A DNA stretch of 64,000 nucleotides, taken from Leishmania infantum JPCM5 (lineage: Eukaryota; Euglenozoa; Kinetoplastea; Trypanosomatida; Trypanosomatidae). Position 1 is the stretch's first letter; every line of letters begins with the position of its first letter. This document shows positions 20,199 through 29,472 of the stretch, in pieces. Made by a program: the position numbers and the translations under genes. The notes under the pieces are model-generated. The model saw only the letters and a list, made by a program, of their open reading frames with translations. It searched no databases and had not been told where the DNA came from. Location: assembly GCF_000002875.2 (NCBI RefSeq), contig NC_009394.2, positions 310,001 to 374,000 of the forward strand, in the 5' to 3' direction.

Positions 20199-21665
20199 CT
20201 ATAGAGTCTCGGCGATACTGTATGTGCCGATGACCATGATGAGCACTGCCACGACAAGGTACACGTAGCAGCGGATGCGCTTGAAGGTAAAGCACGGCGC
20301 CGTAACGAAGATCTTCTTCCAGTACTGCAACGTGTTGCGGTCCGCATCGGGGTGCTCCACGGCGTACTTCACATGCATGGCGAGGATCGATGGGATGATC
20401 ATGACCATGCACACCGACGGCAGCGCGCCAACGAACGCGACGACGGTGTTGACAGCCGAGGTCGGCATCCCCATGGCCAGAGCCCAGATAACAAGATTGA
20501 TGAGCAGACGAAGACCAATACCCATCCAGCTACGCGGTTTGCACCTCACCGTCTGGTCAATCAGCTGCATTGCTGACATGAACTGCACCGGGTAGGTGAA
20601 GACGAGGTTAAGCATAAAGAACACGCGCACGCTTGTACCCCACGACGAGTGCGCCATCTTGGCCACCAGCGAGGTGGTCATGGAGTTACCGTAGGCGAGG
20701 TAGCCGGTCAGACCAAACAGTATGTACCAAGCAATGACGCCGGTGATGACCAAGGTCGCCATCTTGGGCACCAGCCGCTTCTGCGTGCAGGCGGCGTGCA
20801 CGGGCAGGATAATGGCGATGCCCTCCAGCACCATCATGTTGTTGGCAAGGTTGTTGAACCAGCCCACGGGGATGCGGTTGCCGGCGACGTCGCAGCCCGG
20901 GTGAACACCATCCTGGCTGAGCTGCACGAGCGACATTACGAAGCAGCATATGAGCGAGTAGAAGACGCTGACGGTGGCGATGATGGAGGCGATGGCAAGC
21001 AGCGAGAGGTTGTCGGAGAAGCAGGTCATGGGGAAGCACAGGAAGAACACCACCGACACCCACAAGTACTTGGAGCCTTTGAAGTTGGCGAGCTCAACCA
21101 TGGTGTCGCCAAACAGCTGGGTGTACATGAGGCAGAAGCCGAACTGCGCAAGGCACATGGCAACAAACAAGAACCAGCCCAATCCGGCGCCGCACACGTA
21201 GCGACACACCTGCGAGTAGGTGGTCACATCGCTGCGGTTGATCTTGATCTTCACGTCCACCAGCAGCCGCGTACAGTCCACGACGGCGGCGCCGATGAGG
21301 ACGCCGAGAATCACAGAGACAACGTAGCCTGCGTCGGGGTAGAAGGTGGGCAGGAGGAACACGCCGGTGCCGACGTTTGCCTTGAAGACATGGAAGGCGG
21401 ACTTGCAGATGTTTGTGTTCTCCTTCAGCTCACCGGCGGCGAGGCGGACGACAGTCATGTCGTCATCATCGTCCATTTCGACGTACTCCTGCGCCTTCTG
21501 GTCCTTCTGCTGGCAGGAGGGGTCTCCATTGCTTGCGCCCTCGTCGCCCTCCACCTCGGGCACGCTCATGAAGCCCTCGATGAGGGTCTCGCGGTAACGT
21601 TCGTCCTCCATTTGCGTGAGATGTGCGGGCTCGTTGTCCGATGCGGTGCTTGGCAATCTGGACAT
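20199..21665 (-). CDS. Amino acid transporter (AAAP family), tandem copy A
   Basis: The product is 488 residues from the ATG at 21665 (MSRLPSTASDNEP). The first 85 or so residues are soluble and acidic (EMDDDDDMTVVR). About eleven hydrophobic helices follow. The first has the AAAP-family feature of a broken helix with Gly (FKANVGTGVFLLPTFYPDAG), as in AVT and SLC36/38 transporters. The C terminus is short. Trypanosomatids have a large AAAP family of amino acid permeases at the plasma membrane or internal membranes; the substrate cannot be deduced here. It differs from copy B at four residues only (A/T, V/A, V/M, G/S), all within about 30 residues in the middle. A second in-frame Met at residue 19 is a possible alternative start, because the leader has no splice AG between the nearest pyrimidine tract and the first ATG. 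Confidence 0.9.
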   Translation of the reverse strand: MSRLPSTASDNEPAHLTQMEDERYRETLIEGFMSVPEVEGDEGASNGDPSCQQKDQKAQEYVEMDDDDDMTVVRLAAGELKENTNICKSAFHVFKANVGTGVFLLPTFYPDAGYVVSVILGVLIGAAVVDCTRLLVDVKIKINRSDVTTYSQVCRYVCGAGLGWFLFVAMCLAQFGFCLMYTQLFGDTMVELANFKGSKYLWVSVVFFLCFPMTCFSDNLSLLAIASIIATVSVFYSLICCFVMSLVQLSQDGVHPGCDVAGNRIPVGWFNNLANNMMVLEGIAIILPVHAACTQKRLVPKMATLVITGVIAWYILFGLTGYLAYGNSMTTSLVAKMAHSSWGTSVRVFFMLNLVFTYPVQFMSAMQLIDQTVRCKPRSWMGIGLRLLINLVIWALAMGMPTSAVNTVVAFVGALPSVCMVMIIPSILAMHVKYAVEHPDADRNTLQYWKKIFVTAPCFTFKRIRCYVYLVVAVLIMVIGTYSIAETL

Positions 21666-21796
21666 GCGTGCGAGCAGGGTGGTGGTGGTGGTGGGGTGGG
21701 GTGGTGAGAAAGAGATGCAAAAGAGAAGAAGGGGGAGGGGAGAGAGAAGGTGGCGCGACAAAGACGCGAAATAACGCGTGCGCCGTACAGTCGTGG

Positions 21797-21820
21797 CTGT
21801 GGAGAAGCTGCGAAGAGAGC
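21797..21820 (-). promoter_or_regulatory. Candidate spliced-leader acceptor for transporter copy A
   Basis: On the minus strand GCTCTCTTCGCAG (AG at 21808-21809) is followed by CTTCTCCACAG (AG at 21797-21798). These are the first AGs upstream of the start codon, about 130-145 nt away; the intervening pyrimidine tract at 21720-21750 has no AG after it before the ATG. Confidence 0.45.
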
Positions 21821-22269
21821 AGTTCGGTCGGGGGCAGTGGCGCCAGCGACGGTCACTGCGAAGAGAGGGGTGAAGGGTGCTGGGTGCACGGACACATGCC
21901 TTGCATGCACTTCAGCAAAGGTGAGGAGTATGATAAAACTTGGGAAGAAGGGGGCGGGTGCCACAAAGCCAGTGGAGGCGTGAGAAAAGACTGCATGTGC
22001 CCACAGATCAGGCGAGGAGCACTAGGCGCGTGGCGCGGAAGACGCGAAGATGGTAGCCCTCTCACGGCCTTCCACCTACCCGTGTCACGGCCATGGCTCC
22101 CTACTGCCGTTGTCCCTCTGCCGCTCTCTGTGCGTGTGTGTATGCGTCGATCTTGCGTTTTCCGTTTTACTAAAGCGTTACACAGCACACCAAGGAAGAA
22201 AAAAAATACGAAGAGAGTTTACGTGCGTTTATGCCCATTCCATAACATTTGCGTGCGTGGGTGTGCCCA

Positions 22270-22873
22270 TTCTCTGCGGTGCGCAGCATGGGGTCAGACC
22301 GCCACGCTGAACCGGCCCCCTCCCGACCAGCCCTGCCACAGACCTCATCGCGTGGCGCGGGGTATCGGTAGACACACACGCGCTACAGCAGTGCGCCGAC
22401 CCAGCTACCTGAGCACGGCCCCTGCCTCAGGCTCTACCCGACCTCCACGCGTCGCAGGCCCGCCTCCCCGCCAGCAGGCAGTGATGGCCGGATGGGATGC
22501 GTTCGAATTGCGCCGGCATTTCGCCTGTCAGAGGGACGGCGTAGAGGTGTGCTCGCTGCCGCAGGCCGCCGCGCCGCCACCATGTCCGGGACATGTGCGC
22601 CGACACAGCGGTAGCGGTGCATCGCCTCGACCTCCCCACGTCGTAGGCACGTGACCACGTCGCCAGCAGAGGCGGCTCGGCATTGGCAGGGGATGAAGGA
22701 GGAGAGGGGGAGGGGGCTGCTTGGCTTCCACCCCAAACAGAGTGGGGCCCACTTGGACCCTGGGGGATACCGTGCATGGCGGCGCGTGTGCGCGCCCCCC
22801 CTCGTCATCAAGGGGCTTACATTCGTGCACCAACGGAGAAATGCGAGAGCTGTGCAACGGCCGGGCAGAGACG
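22270..22873 (-). mobile_element. SIDER-like degenerate retroposon, copy B (3' UTR of transporter copy B)
   Basis: Nearly identical to 19451-20120 but 65 bp shorter. The missing segment is bounded in copy A by similar short sequences (GCCTCACCGCC and GCTCCCCGCCAG), which suggests deletion between direct repeats. There is also a one-base insertion, and the C run just before the transporter stop is 8 rather than 10. Confidence 0.6.
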
Positions 22874-22951
22874 TACACTGACACACTCACACTTCTACGC
22901 GCACATCAGGAGGGGACGGCGGCTCAAAACACGATCGCCCTTCCCCCCCCT

Positions 22952-24418
22952 CTATAGAGTCTCGGCGATACTGTATGTGCCGATGACCATGATGAGCACT
23001 GCCACGACAAGGTACACGTAGCAGCGGATGCGCTTGAAGGTAAAGCACGGCGCCGTAACGAAGATCTTCTTCCAGTACTGCAACGTGTTGCGGTCCGCAT
23101 CGGGGTGCTCCACGGCGTACTTCACATGCATGGCGAGGATCGATGGGATGATCATGACCATGCACACCGACGGCAGCGCGCCAACGAACGCGACGACGGT
23201 GTTGACAGCCGAGGTCGGCATCCCCATGGCCAGAGCCCAGATAACAAGATTGATGAGCAGACGAAGACCAATACCCATCCAGCTACGCGGTTTGCACCTC
23301 ACCGTCTGGTCAATCAGCTGCATTGCTGACATGAACTGCACCGGGTAGGTGAAGACGAGGTTAAGCATAAAGAACACGCGCACGCTTGTACCCCACGACG
23401 AGTGCGCCATCTTGGCCACCAGCGAGGTGGTCATGGAGTTACCGTAGGCGAGGTAGCCGGTCAGACCAAACAGTATGTACCAAGCAATGACGCCGGTGAT
23501 GACCAAGGTCGCCATCTTGGGCACCAGCCGCTTCTGCGTGCAGGCGGCGTGCACCGGCAGGATAATGGCAATGCCCTCCAGCACCATCATGTTGTTAGCG
23601 AGGTTGTTGAACCAGCCCACGGGGATGCGGTTGCCGGCGACGTCGCAGCTTGGGTGAACACCATCCTGACTGAGCTGCATGAGCGACATTGCGAAGCAGC
23701 ATATGAGCGAGTAGAAGACGCTGACGGTGGCGATGATGGAGGTGATGGCAAGCAGCGAGAGGTTGTCGGAGAAGCAGGTCATGGGGAAGCACAGGAAGAA
23801 CACCACCGACACCCACAAGTACTTGGAGCCTTTGAAGTTGGCGAGCTCAACCATGGTGTCGCCAAACAGCTGGGTGTACATGAGGCAGAAGCCGAACTGC
23901 GCAAGGCACATGGCAACAAACAAGAACCAGCCCAATCCGGCGCCGCACACGTAGCGACACACCTGCGAGTAGGTGGTCACATCGCTGCGGTTGATCTTGA
24001 TCTTCACGTCCACCAGCAGCCGCGTACAGTCCACGACGGCGGCGCCGATGAGGACGCCGAGAATCACAGAGACAACGTAGCCTGCGTCGGGGTAGAAGGT
24101 GGGCAGGAGGAACACGCCGGTGCCGACGTTTGCCTTGAAGACATGGAAGGCGGACTTGCAGATGTTTGTGTTCTCCTTCAGCTCACCGGCGGCGAGGCGG
24201 ACGACAGTCATGTCGTCATCATCGTCCATTTCGACGTACTCCTGCGCCTTCTGGTCCTTCTGCTGGCAGGAGGGGTCTCCATTGCTTGCGCCCTCGTCGC
24301 CCTCCACCTCGGGCACGCTCATGAAGCCCTCGATGAGGGTCTCGCGGTAACGTTCGTCCTCCATTTGCGTGAGATGTGCGGGCTCGTTGTCCGATGCGGT
24401 GCTTGGCAATCTGGACAT
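22952..24418 (-). CDS. Amino acid transporter (AAAP family), tandem copy B
   Basis: The product is 488 residues from the ATG at 24418. It has the same structure as copy A: an acidic soluble N terminus of about 85 residues and about eleven transmembrane helices. The coding sequence differs from copy A at ten bases, all in one 189-bp patch (23555-23743 here), changing four residues. The start region and first 92 bases upstream are identical to copy A; sequence then diverges, so the two mRNAs have partly different leaders. The frame remains open for about 130 codons upstream, but without a supported ATG, and an acceptor at 24649 would exclude most of it. Tandem duplication is a usual way for Leishmania to raise gene dosage. 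Confidence 0.9.
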   Translation of the reverse strand: MSRLPSTASDNEPAHLTQMEDERYRETLIEGFMSVPEVEGDEGASNGDPSCQQKDQKAQEYVEMDDDDDMTVVRLAAGELKENTNICKSAFHVFKANVGTGVFLLPTFYPDAGYVVSVILGVLIGAAVVDCTRLLVDVKIKINRSDVTTYSQVCRYVCGAGLGWFLFVAMCLAQFGFCLMYTQLFGDTMVELANFKGSKYLWVSVVFFLCFPMTCFSDNLSLLAITSIIATVSVFYSLICCFAMSLMQLSQDGVHPSCDVAGNRIPVGWFNNLANNMMVLEGIAIILPVHAACTQKRLVPKMATLVITGVIAWYILFGLTGYLAYGNSMTTSLVAKMAHSSWGTSVRVFFMLNLVFTYPVQFMSAMQLIDQTVRCKPRSWMGIGLRLLINLVIWALAMGMPTSAVNTVVAFVGALPSVCMVMIIPSILAMHVKYAVEHPDADRNTLQYWKKIFVTAPCFTFKRIRCYVYLVVAVLIMVIGTYSIAETL

Positions 24419-25789
24419 GCGTGCGAGCAGGGTGGTGGTGGTGGTGGGGTGGGGTGGTGAGAAAGAGATGCAAAAGAGAAGAAGGGGGAGGGGAGAGAGA
24501 AGGTGGCGCGCACAATCGAATTGAAGGGGGGTGGGGGTGGTATTGTGGCGAGGGGAAAATGAGGAAGGATCCGGAAGAAGAGAGGAGGGAGTGGGAGGAG
24601 GGGAAGAGAGGGGAGGGGAGGGGGAACCAACAGCAACGGCAAGAACAGCTAAAGACTGGAAGGGGAAGAGAGAGGGTGAGGCCACTCCACACAGACTCCT
24701 TTCGTACGCGAGATGCGACGGATTGTTTGAAAGGGGTGCGGATGCGTGTGCGTGTTGGGAGGAAGGAAAGGGAGGAAGGGGGAGGGGGAAATCGTGTGAG
24801 AGATTACGGATCACCAGAGCGTCACGGGACGAGTTGCTTGCCTCTATGGCACAAAGGAAATGATCTGCGATGGCGGAGTTTTACTGAAGACGCGTTGGAG
24901 AGCGAGAAGGGGGCGATGAGGTGGGAAGGCGACGACGACGAACGCAGCAGGCCAGGGTAAAAGACAGGGAGGGGTATAGACAAAAATGAAGTGCATGGCG
25001 TAGTGTAGGGGAGGTGCCGGTGGATGTTGCCTTGGCAAGCAGCGAGAGGGCTGAGAGGTAGAGAGGAGAGGCGGCGTGGGGTACGAGCATGCAAGCAGCA
25101 CTCGCCGAAAACGCACATAAGTGAATCATGCATGTACACGTGTGCGCATGCATGCGTGTGTGCGTCGGATTTCTGTTTTTTTTTTTGCCGTTTCGTGCCC
25201 CGCAGAGAGAGAGAGAGACGACGCGGGCTCCTTCTCTCCTTTCGTGGGCTGCCGCGTTCCGTTGGAGAAGGGCATTGGAAGGAGTAGCGGTGAGGAGAAG
25301 GACTGAGGGGAGGAGGGCTCTGTGCGCATGTGCATGTGCGTAGGTGATGGCACTAGCACGTCCCACGACACGGAACGTGACGAGTGGAGCAGCCGCCCTA
25401 CTCCTGCCTTTCGCCGTTCCCCCTTTCTCCATGGCTCACTCCTTCCACCGCGCGGACGCGGCGCCAGAGCGTTAGACGGAGTAAGCCAAATAGCAACTAA
25501 ACACCGAAAACAAAAAACAAGAACAGCAGCACCAGTACGACTACAGCCAAGGTAGCATTGGCCGTACGCGCGCATGTTGTGAGCGCCGGCAAGGCGAGGC
25601 AGCGACAGCCGTACCACAGCACCGTAGACGTACACACACCTACACACCTACACGTTCATCTCACGAGAGAAGCGTGTGCGTGTGCGACACCGCTCTCGAT
25701 GGAGTCCCTTCGGTGACAATGAGGTGCGAAGTTAGCACTTGCAGTTGTCGACGCCCTTCCTCAGCCACCTCACCTCGGCACACAAGCAG
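24419..25789. other. Intergenic region with very long pyrimidine tracts
   Basis: About 1.4 kb. The part next to copy B is extremely purine-rich on the plus strand (24551-24680 and again 24760-24800). A T run lies at about 25177-25187. The rest has simple composition. It should be the leader of copy B and the 3' UTR of the 62-residue gene. No further gene is supported. Confidence 0.7.
24649..24680 (-). promoter_or_regulatory. Candidate spliced-leader acceptor for transporter copy B
   Basis: The minus strand reads CCTCACCCTCTCTCTTCCCC and then TTCCAG (AG at 24656-24657) and TCTTTAG (AG at 24649-24650). The whole leader from here to the start codon, about 230 nt, has no AG although it contains a very strong pyrimidine tract (24562-24625). 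Confidence 0.5.
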
Positions 25790-25978
25790 CTAATACCGTT
25801 GAAGGCATGCCTTGAGTTCCTCCGCATAGGCTTTGTTGAAGAGCTGGACGGCAGGGGACATCGGGGTGACCGCCGTGAAGGTGGCGCAGCAAGTGAAGCG
25901 CACCGTGTGGAAGAAGAAGACTAAGAGGCCCACGAGGAAGATCACTTTTGCAAAGAACATGGCAGCCGAAGGGAGCAT
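25790..25978 (-). CDS. Small single-span membrane protein
   Basis: The product is 62 residues from the ATG at 25978, or 56 from a second ATG at 25960 (MFFAKVIFLVGLLVFFFHTV). It has one N-terminal hydrophobic helix with an AKV start, then a soluble tail ending LKACLQRY. I do not recognise the family; size and layout resemble small mitochondrial inner-membrane or complex subunits, which is only a suggestion. The best evidence for a gene is upstream: a strong pyrimidine tract (26005-26035 region) whose first downstream AG is directly next to the first ATG (25979-25980). A leader this short would favour the second ATG. The gene lies in the same orientation between ADAT2 and the transporters. Confidence 0.55.
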   Translation of the reverse strand: MLPSAAMFFAKVIFLVGLLVFFFHTVRFTCCATFTAVTPMSPAVQLFNKAYAEELKACLQRY

Positions 25979-26035
25979 CTGGCGAAGACGGCGCCCGAGG
26001 GCGCAAGGGGGTGGGGGATGGGAGAGAGGGAGTGC
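25979..26035 (-). promoter_or_regulatory. Candidate spliced-leader acceptor abutting the small gene's ATG
   Basis: A CT/CCC-rich minus-strand tract at about 26006-26032 is followed by no AG until CGCCAG at 25979-25984, immediately 5' of the ATG at 25978. Confidence 0.45.
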
Positions 26036-26514
26036 AGATATCGTCGATTTTATCAGGACTACACACAAACACACGCAGACATAGAGGCTGCGCGCGTTTG
26101 CTCGTACGTGTGGAGGCGAGGGTATGCGTTTAGGCGGCAGCGGAGGTGAGGAAGAGGGGCGCAGAGGAAGCTCTTTGGCAGCAAGGGAAGATGCAGGAAG
26201 AGCGACACTGAGACGCGCGAGGCATGCCGCGCTAGCGCAGGAGTGTCACGTGTACCAGCAGTGCCCAAGAGAGGGAGCGGGGACAAAAAAAGGCGAAGTC
26301 CGACCCACCAACGGTGATGCCACACGTCTTGCACGTACATCTTCACTGTGTGTATGTGTTGTGATTCGCTGTATTTTCGGGTGTGCGGCTGTTGTTCGCT
26401 TTCTCAGAGCAGCTGCCTCAATCATTACTTTCACTTCACTCCCACAGACATACACGCAGACGCGCTCCGGGAGGAGGAGAGGCTGAGAGAGAAGGAGGGA
26501 GAGACGGAATAGCC
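25979..26514. other. Intergenic region, 3' UTR of ADAT2
   Basis: About 0.54 kb with simple composition; it includes the acceptor tract of the small membrane-protein gene. No further gene is supported. Confidence 0.75.
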
Positions 26515-27360
26515 TCAAGCCTTCCGGCGGCGCTTGTGCCCCGGTGCGTTGGGGTTCTCGCGCTCGTAGAAACGTTGGAGGAGGCTGATGGCCTCTGCCT
26601 CGGTATGGCCGCCCTCACTCACGTACCCGGGCCACCACTCCCCACTACAGACGATCCCGCCCTCATCAACGCTGGGCGAGCCCTTCGACATACCCGCGAA
26701 GCGTGGCGTGCTGGCTGCTGGCTGATCTGGTTGCGACGGCTGCCGCCGCAGCCGCTGCTGTGGAAAGGGCGATGCATGCAGCGCCAACACGGTGCCGTTG
26801 CCGCCAAAGCGCGGGTTGCGGCAGCCGAAAAAGACGTGAGCGATTCGGTTGTACAAAAGCATCGCACCGCACATCACGCACGGCTCAACGGTGACGTAGA
26901 GGACATAATCAGCCAGGCCGGACAGTGGCGGGGTAGTTGGTGAGGAGGTCAATCCGTTTTGTTTCCCGTCCTCAACTAGTTCCTTCTCTCCTTCGCCAGC
27001 ACCGGCTTTACTTGAACTTGCACCCGCGCTTCCGTCTCCGCCTCTCGTTGCGTCATCGATAAGCTTCTGAACGGCGATGAACTCAGCGTGGGCCAGAGCA
27101 TGGTGTTGCAGATTGGTTTGATTACGGCCGCGCGCAGCGATGCACGACTCGACCAGCTGGTCGCAGCGGAGCGACGAGGCTGCGTGAGGTGGCGCATTGG
27201 TAACAGCGTCTGACGACTGGAGCGCGAGCTTCGCGTACACCGTCTCATTGGCGTCCGTGCGCACCAGCGCGCAGCCAACGGGCACTTCGCCTTCTTCAAG
27301 CGCCAGCTCGGCTTCCCTGAGGGCCGCGCGCATGAAGGCATCGACATAGTGCACAGACAT
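26515..27360 (-). CDS. ADAT2: tRNA-specific adenosine deaminase, catalytic subunit ADAT2
   Basis: The product is 281 residues from the ATG at 27360 (MSVHYVDAFMRAALREAELA). It is a CDA-fold zinc deaminase: the proton-shuttling Glu is in HAE (H91, E93) and the other zinc ligands are in PCVMC (C161, C164). The downstream FGCRNPRFGGNG motif is typical of Tad/ADAT2. ADAT2 with ADAT3 converts A34 to inosine in tRNA anticodons; the trypanosome enzyme is also linked to C-to-U change in tRNA. About 45 low-complexity residues (Gly/Ser/Glu) are inserted between the two active-site motifs. The C terminus is basic (HKRRRKA), like the KR-rich tail that the T. brucei enzyme uses to bind tRNA. The open frame continues about 100 codons upstream, but the acceptor at 27399 excludes that extension. 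ADAT3 is not in this window. Confidence 0.93.
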   Translation of the reverse strand: MSVHYVDAFMRAALREAELALEEGEVPVGCALVRTDANETVYAKLALQSSDAVTNAPPHAASSLRCDQLVESCIAARGRNQTNLQHHALAHAEFIAVQKLIDDATRGGDGSAGASSSKAGAGEGEKELVEDGKQNGLTSSPTTPPLSGLADYVLYVTVEPCVMCGAMLLYNRIAHVFFGCRNPRFGGNGTVLALHASPFPQQRLRRQPSQPDQPAASTPRFAGMSKGSPSVDEGGIVCSGEWWPGYVSEGGHTEAEAISLLQRFYERENPNAPGHKRRRKA

Positions 27361-27398
27361 CGACGCCGGAGACCCGCACCCGTGCCCGTCTTCACTCG

Positions 27399-27409
27399 CT
27401 AAAAAAGAG
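27399..27409 (-). promoter_or_regulatory. Candidate spliced-leader acceptor for ADAT2
   Basis: The minus strand reads CTGCTCTTTTTTAG with AG at 27399-27400, giving a 38-nt leader. This supports the ATG at 27360 over the longer frame. Confidence 0.6.
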
Positions 27410-29224
27410 CAGTGGGACGGCAAGCGTACACCGCGCAGCGACGACGCACAAATGGGAAGGAGGCGAGGAGGTTCACTGACACACCATTGCGGCGGTGAAA
27501 GACAATGGACATAGTACAAGAGGTCGAATAAGAACGGAGAAAGGGAGCAGGGAAGGTGTGTGTGGGGTGGGTGGGTGGGGGGTTGTGCTTCGATTTTTGT
27601 TGACATGTGCGCCATCACATGGTACGTGTGGCACACAGCCACGTTGGGGCCCGTACATCCAGACACCGACAAATGCACCCATGAAGGGAGCGCGCGCGTG
27701 ATGCTGCGTGAACAGCGTCCCTTCCGCCCTCCTCATCTGTTCCTCTCTGGCTCGCTGCGGTGGTGGAGGCGGGTGTAAGAGAAGGACAAGGGAACGCAAA
27801 GCATGCCAGCCACTCTCGCTCCGCCATGTGTGTTCACCCTGCCAGACGTTCGTGATGGTTTGTTTTGGCGTCTCTCGCCTTTTCCGCGCCTCCTCGTCTG
27901 CAATTGTCTCCGTATTCAGAGAGCATCGCTTTAGAGGATAGTAGAAGCACGCGAAAGCAACGCATACAGGCCGTCTGGATATCACATGGAACCACCACAC
28001 ATCATGGGGAGGCGCACATGTAGGGTGTGTGTGCATGTCTGCCAGTGCGTGCGTGGACTCTGCTGTCTTCGAGACGTGATTTCCCTCTCGTTATTTCTGT
28101 ACAGTGGTAAGCGTAACACAGAAACCCAAACAAAGGAGGAGGACAACGCCACCCACACTTTACCACCGCGGCCCCCCTCAGCGGCCTTTTTTCTGTTGGC
28201 ATCGACGAGCGCTCTCTGGCAGCCCCACTCCCTGCCCCGCAACACACACAAACACACAAACGCACACATCGAGCGGAGAAGAAGAGCAAACATGCAGCTG
28301 CCGACACACAACCCCCCCCAAACCCTCAAAGCAAACCAAAAAAAAAAGCCCCAACAAAACGCCTCTCCGTGGTGCGTTCGACGGCCAACCATGCTGACTG
28401 GCGGGCATCAGAATAGGCGCATAGATAGATATAAATATAGATTTGTATGTATACATGATTTACTGTTCTGCGCTGCCGTCGATGGGGGTCTGTATGCCTC
28501 CTACCATCGCCGCAGCGTTGGCCTTCCCCTTCTCCGCCGCTTCTTGTTCTGCTCTCTCGACTTCGACGCCGACACACGCGCCGGTTGCGCTCTCACAGAT
28601 ATTGGTATGTGCGCATTAGGGGTCGCGAAGGAAAGGATGCAAGGAGGCGGGCGGAAGAGGAGGTGGGACGAGGAGCGAGACTCCTGTTAGCCACGCTGCC
28701 ACCAGCCCCGTCTCCCTCCCCACACATACTCACACTCAGATATGCAACTGCACCAACTACCGAAACGATACCAGCGGCGGACAGCCCCACGCACGCGGAA
28801 TGTAAGGAGCAGGAAAGAGGCACACCATAAAACATGACGTGAGCGTAGTAGCGTTGAGTCGACAGAGAAGAAGGGCGAGAGGGTATCGAGGAAAGCACGT
28901 CCATGACGGGCAGCGGAGTGTGGCGGGAGTAAAGACGAGAGCGAGGGCCCGCAAGGGAGGAGGAGGGGGAGGCGAAATACCCACCCCACCTCACCTCAAA
29001 AAAAAAGAGCAAATACACGCTGCGTTGGCGACCTTGGTGTGTCAAGACAGTTGGTACCTGTGCCAGCACGCATCTTTTGTGCATGTATACGTACACACAC
29101 GCTGCAGCGGCATCGGCGGCCACCACAAAGACGAGCTACACGGTAAAAGATCAAGAGAGGTGGGAGAAGGAGGAGAGAGCGAGTACATCGGATTGCGCCA
29201 GCCACGGCATACCCCCCTCCCCCT

Positions 29225-29248
29225 CACACACACACACACACACACACA
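29225..29248. repeat. (CA)n microsatellite
   Basis: About 12 CA units in the 3' UTR side of the 125-residue gene. Confidence 0.95.
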
Positions 29249-29472
29249 GATCCAAGATGGGGAGGCCGGTACTGCTGCTCTTGCTTCTGCATCACGTCAA
29301 CTCTATCCGCTTCACAGTATGAGGTAGTGGGGAGAGGGGAGGGCAGACAGTCTGACGTGTCCTCAAACGACTCCCGCCTATTTGTTCCATTTTACCTCTC
29401 TCCTCGCATCCATGAGCGGTGCGCATCTGCGCGCACCTGACGGTGGGTAGGGGAGGACGACGTAGCGGCATC

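Larger units (their letters stand above)
21666..22951. other. Spacer between the two transporter copies
   Basis: About 1.3 kb. It comprises the conserved leader of copy A (to 21757), about 0.5 kb unique to this site (21758-22269), and the copy-B 3' UTR carrying the second SIDER-like element (from 22270). No other gene is supported. Confidence 0.8.
19451..24510. repeat. Tandem duplication of transporter gene plus 3' UTR
   Basis: Unit A is 19451-21757 and unit B 22270-24510. They are nearly identical over about 2.3 kb, covering the SIDER-like 3' UTR, the whole coding sequence and 92 bp of leader. They are separated by about 0.5 kb of unique DNA (21758-22269). The offset is 2753 bp across the coding region and 2819 bp at the distal end because of the 65-bp indel and smaller indels. 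Confidence 0.97.
27361..29472. other. Intergenic region between ADAT2 and the 125-residue gene
   Basis: About 2.1 kb, mainly the expected 3' UTR of the gene ending at 29473. It contains A-rich runs near 28330-28350, CA repeats near 28250 and at 29225-29248, and a stretch (28759-28977) without AG on the transcript strand. A 104-codon frame at 28593-28904 was considered and not accepted. Confidence 0.65.

Noticed and set aside
20649..21707. Plus-strand open frame of 352 codons (and its twin at 23402-24460)
   Set aside because: It is the exact antisense of the transporter coding sequence. Its composition (His/Gly/Glu repeats) reflects the other strand, and no neighbour is on the plus strand.
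24419..24814. N-terminal extension of transporter copy B
   Set aside because: Not present in copy A, composed of Ser/Pro/Leu from pyrimidine tracts, and interrupted by candidate acceptors at 24649-24657.
27361..27678. N-terminal extension of ADAT2
   Set aside because: A CTCTTTTTTAG acceptor at 27399 sits inside it, and the known family start matches the ATG at 27360.
28593..28904. Minus-strand frame of 104 codons with one hydrophobic helix
   Set aside because: The start would be removed by splicing, since the first AG after its pyrimidine tract lies inside the frame at 28757; composition is Ser-rich and no motif is seen. Possible but not supported.
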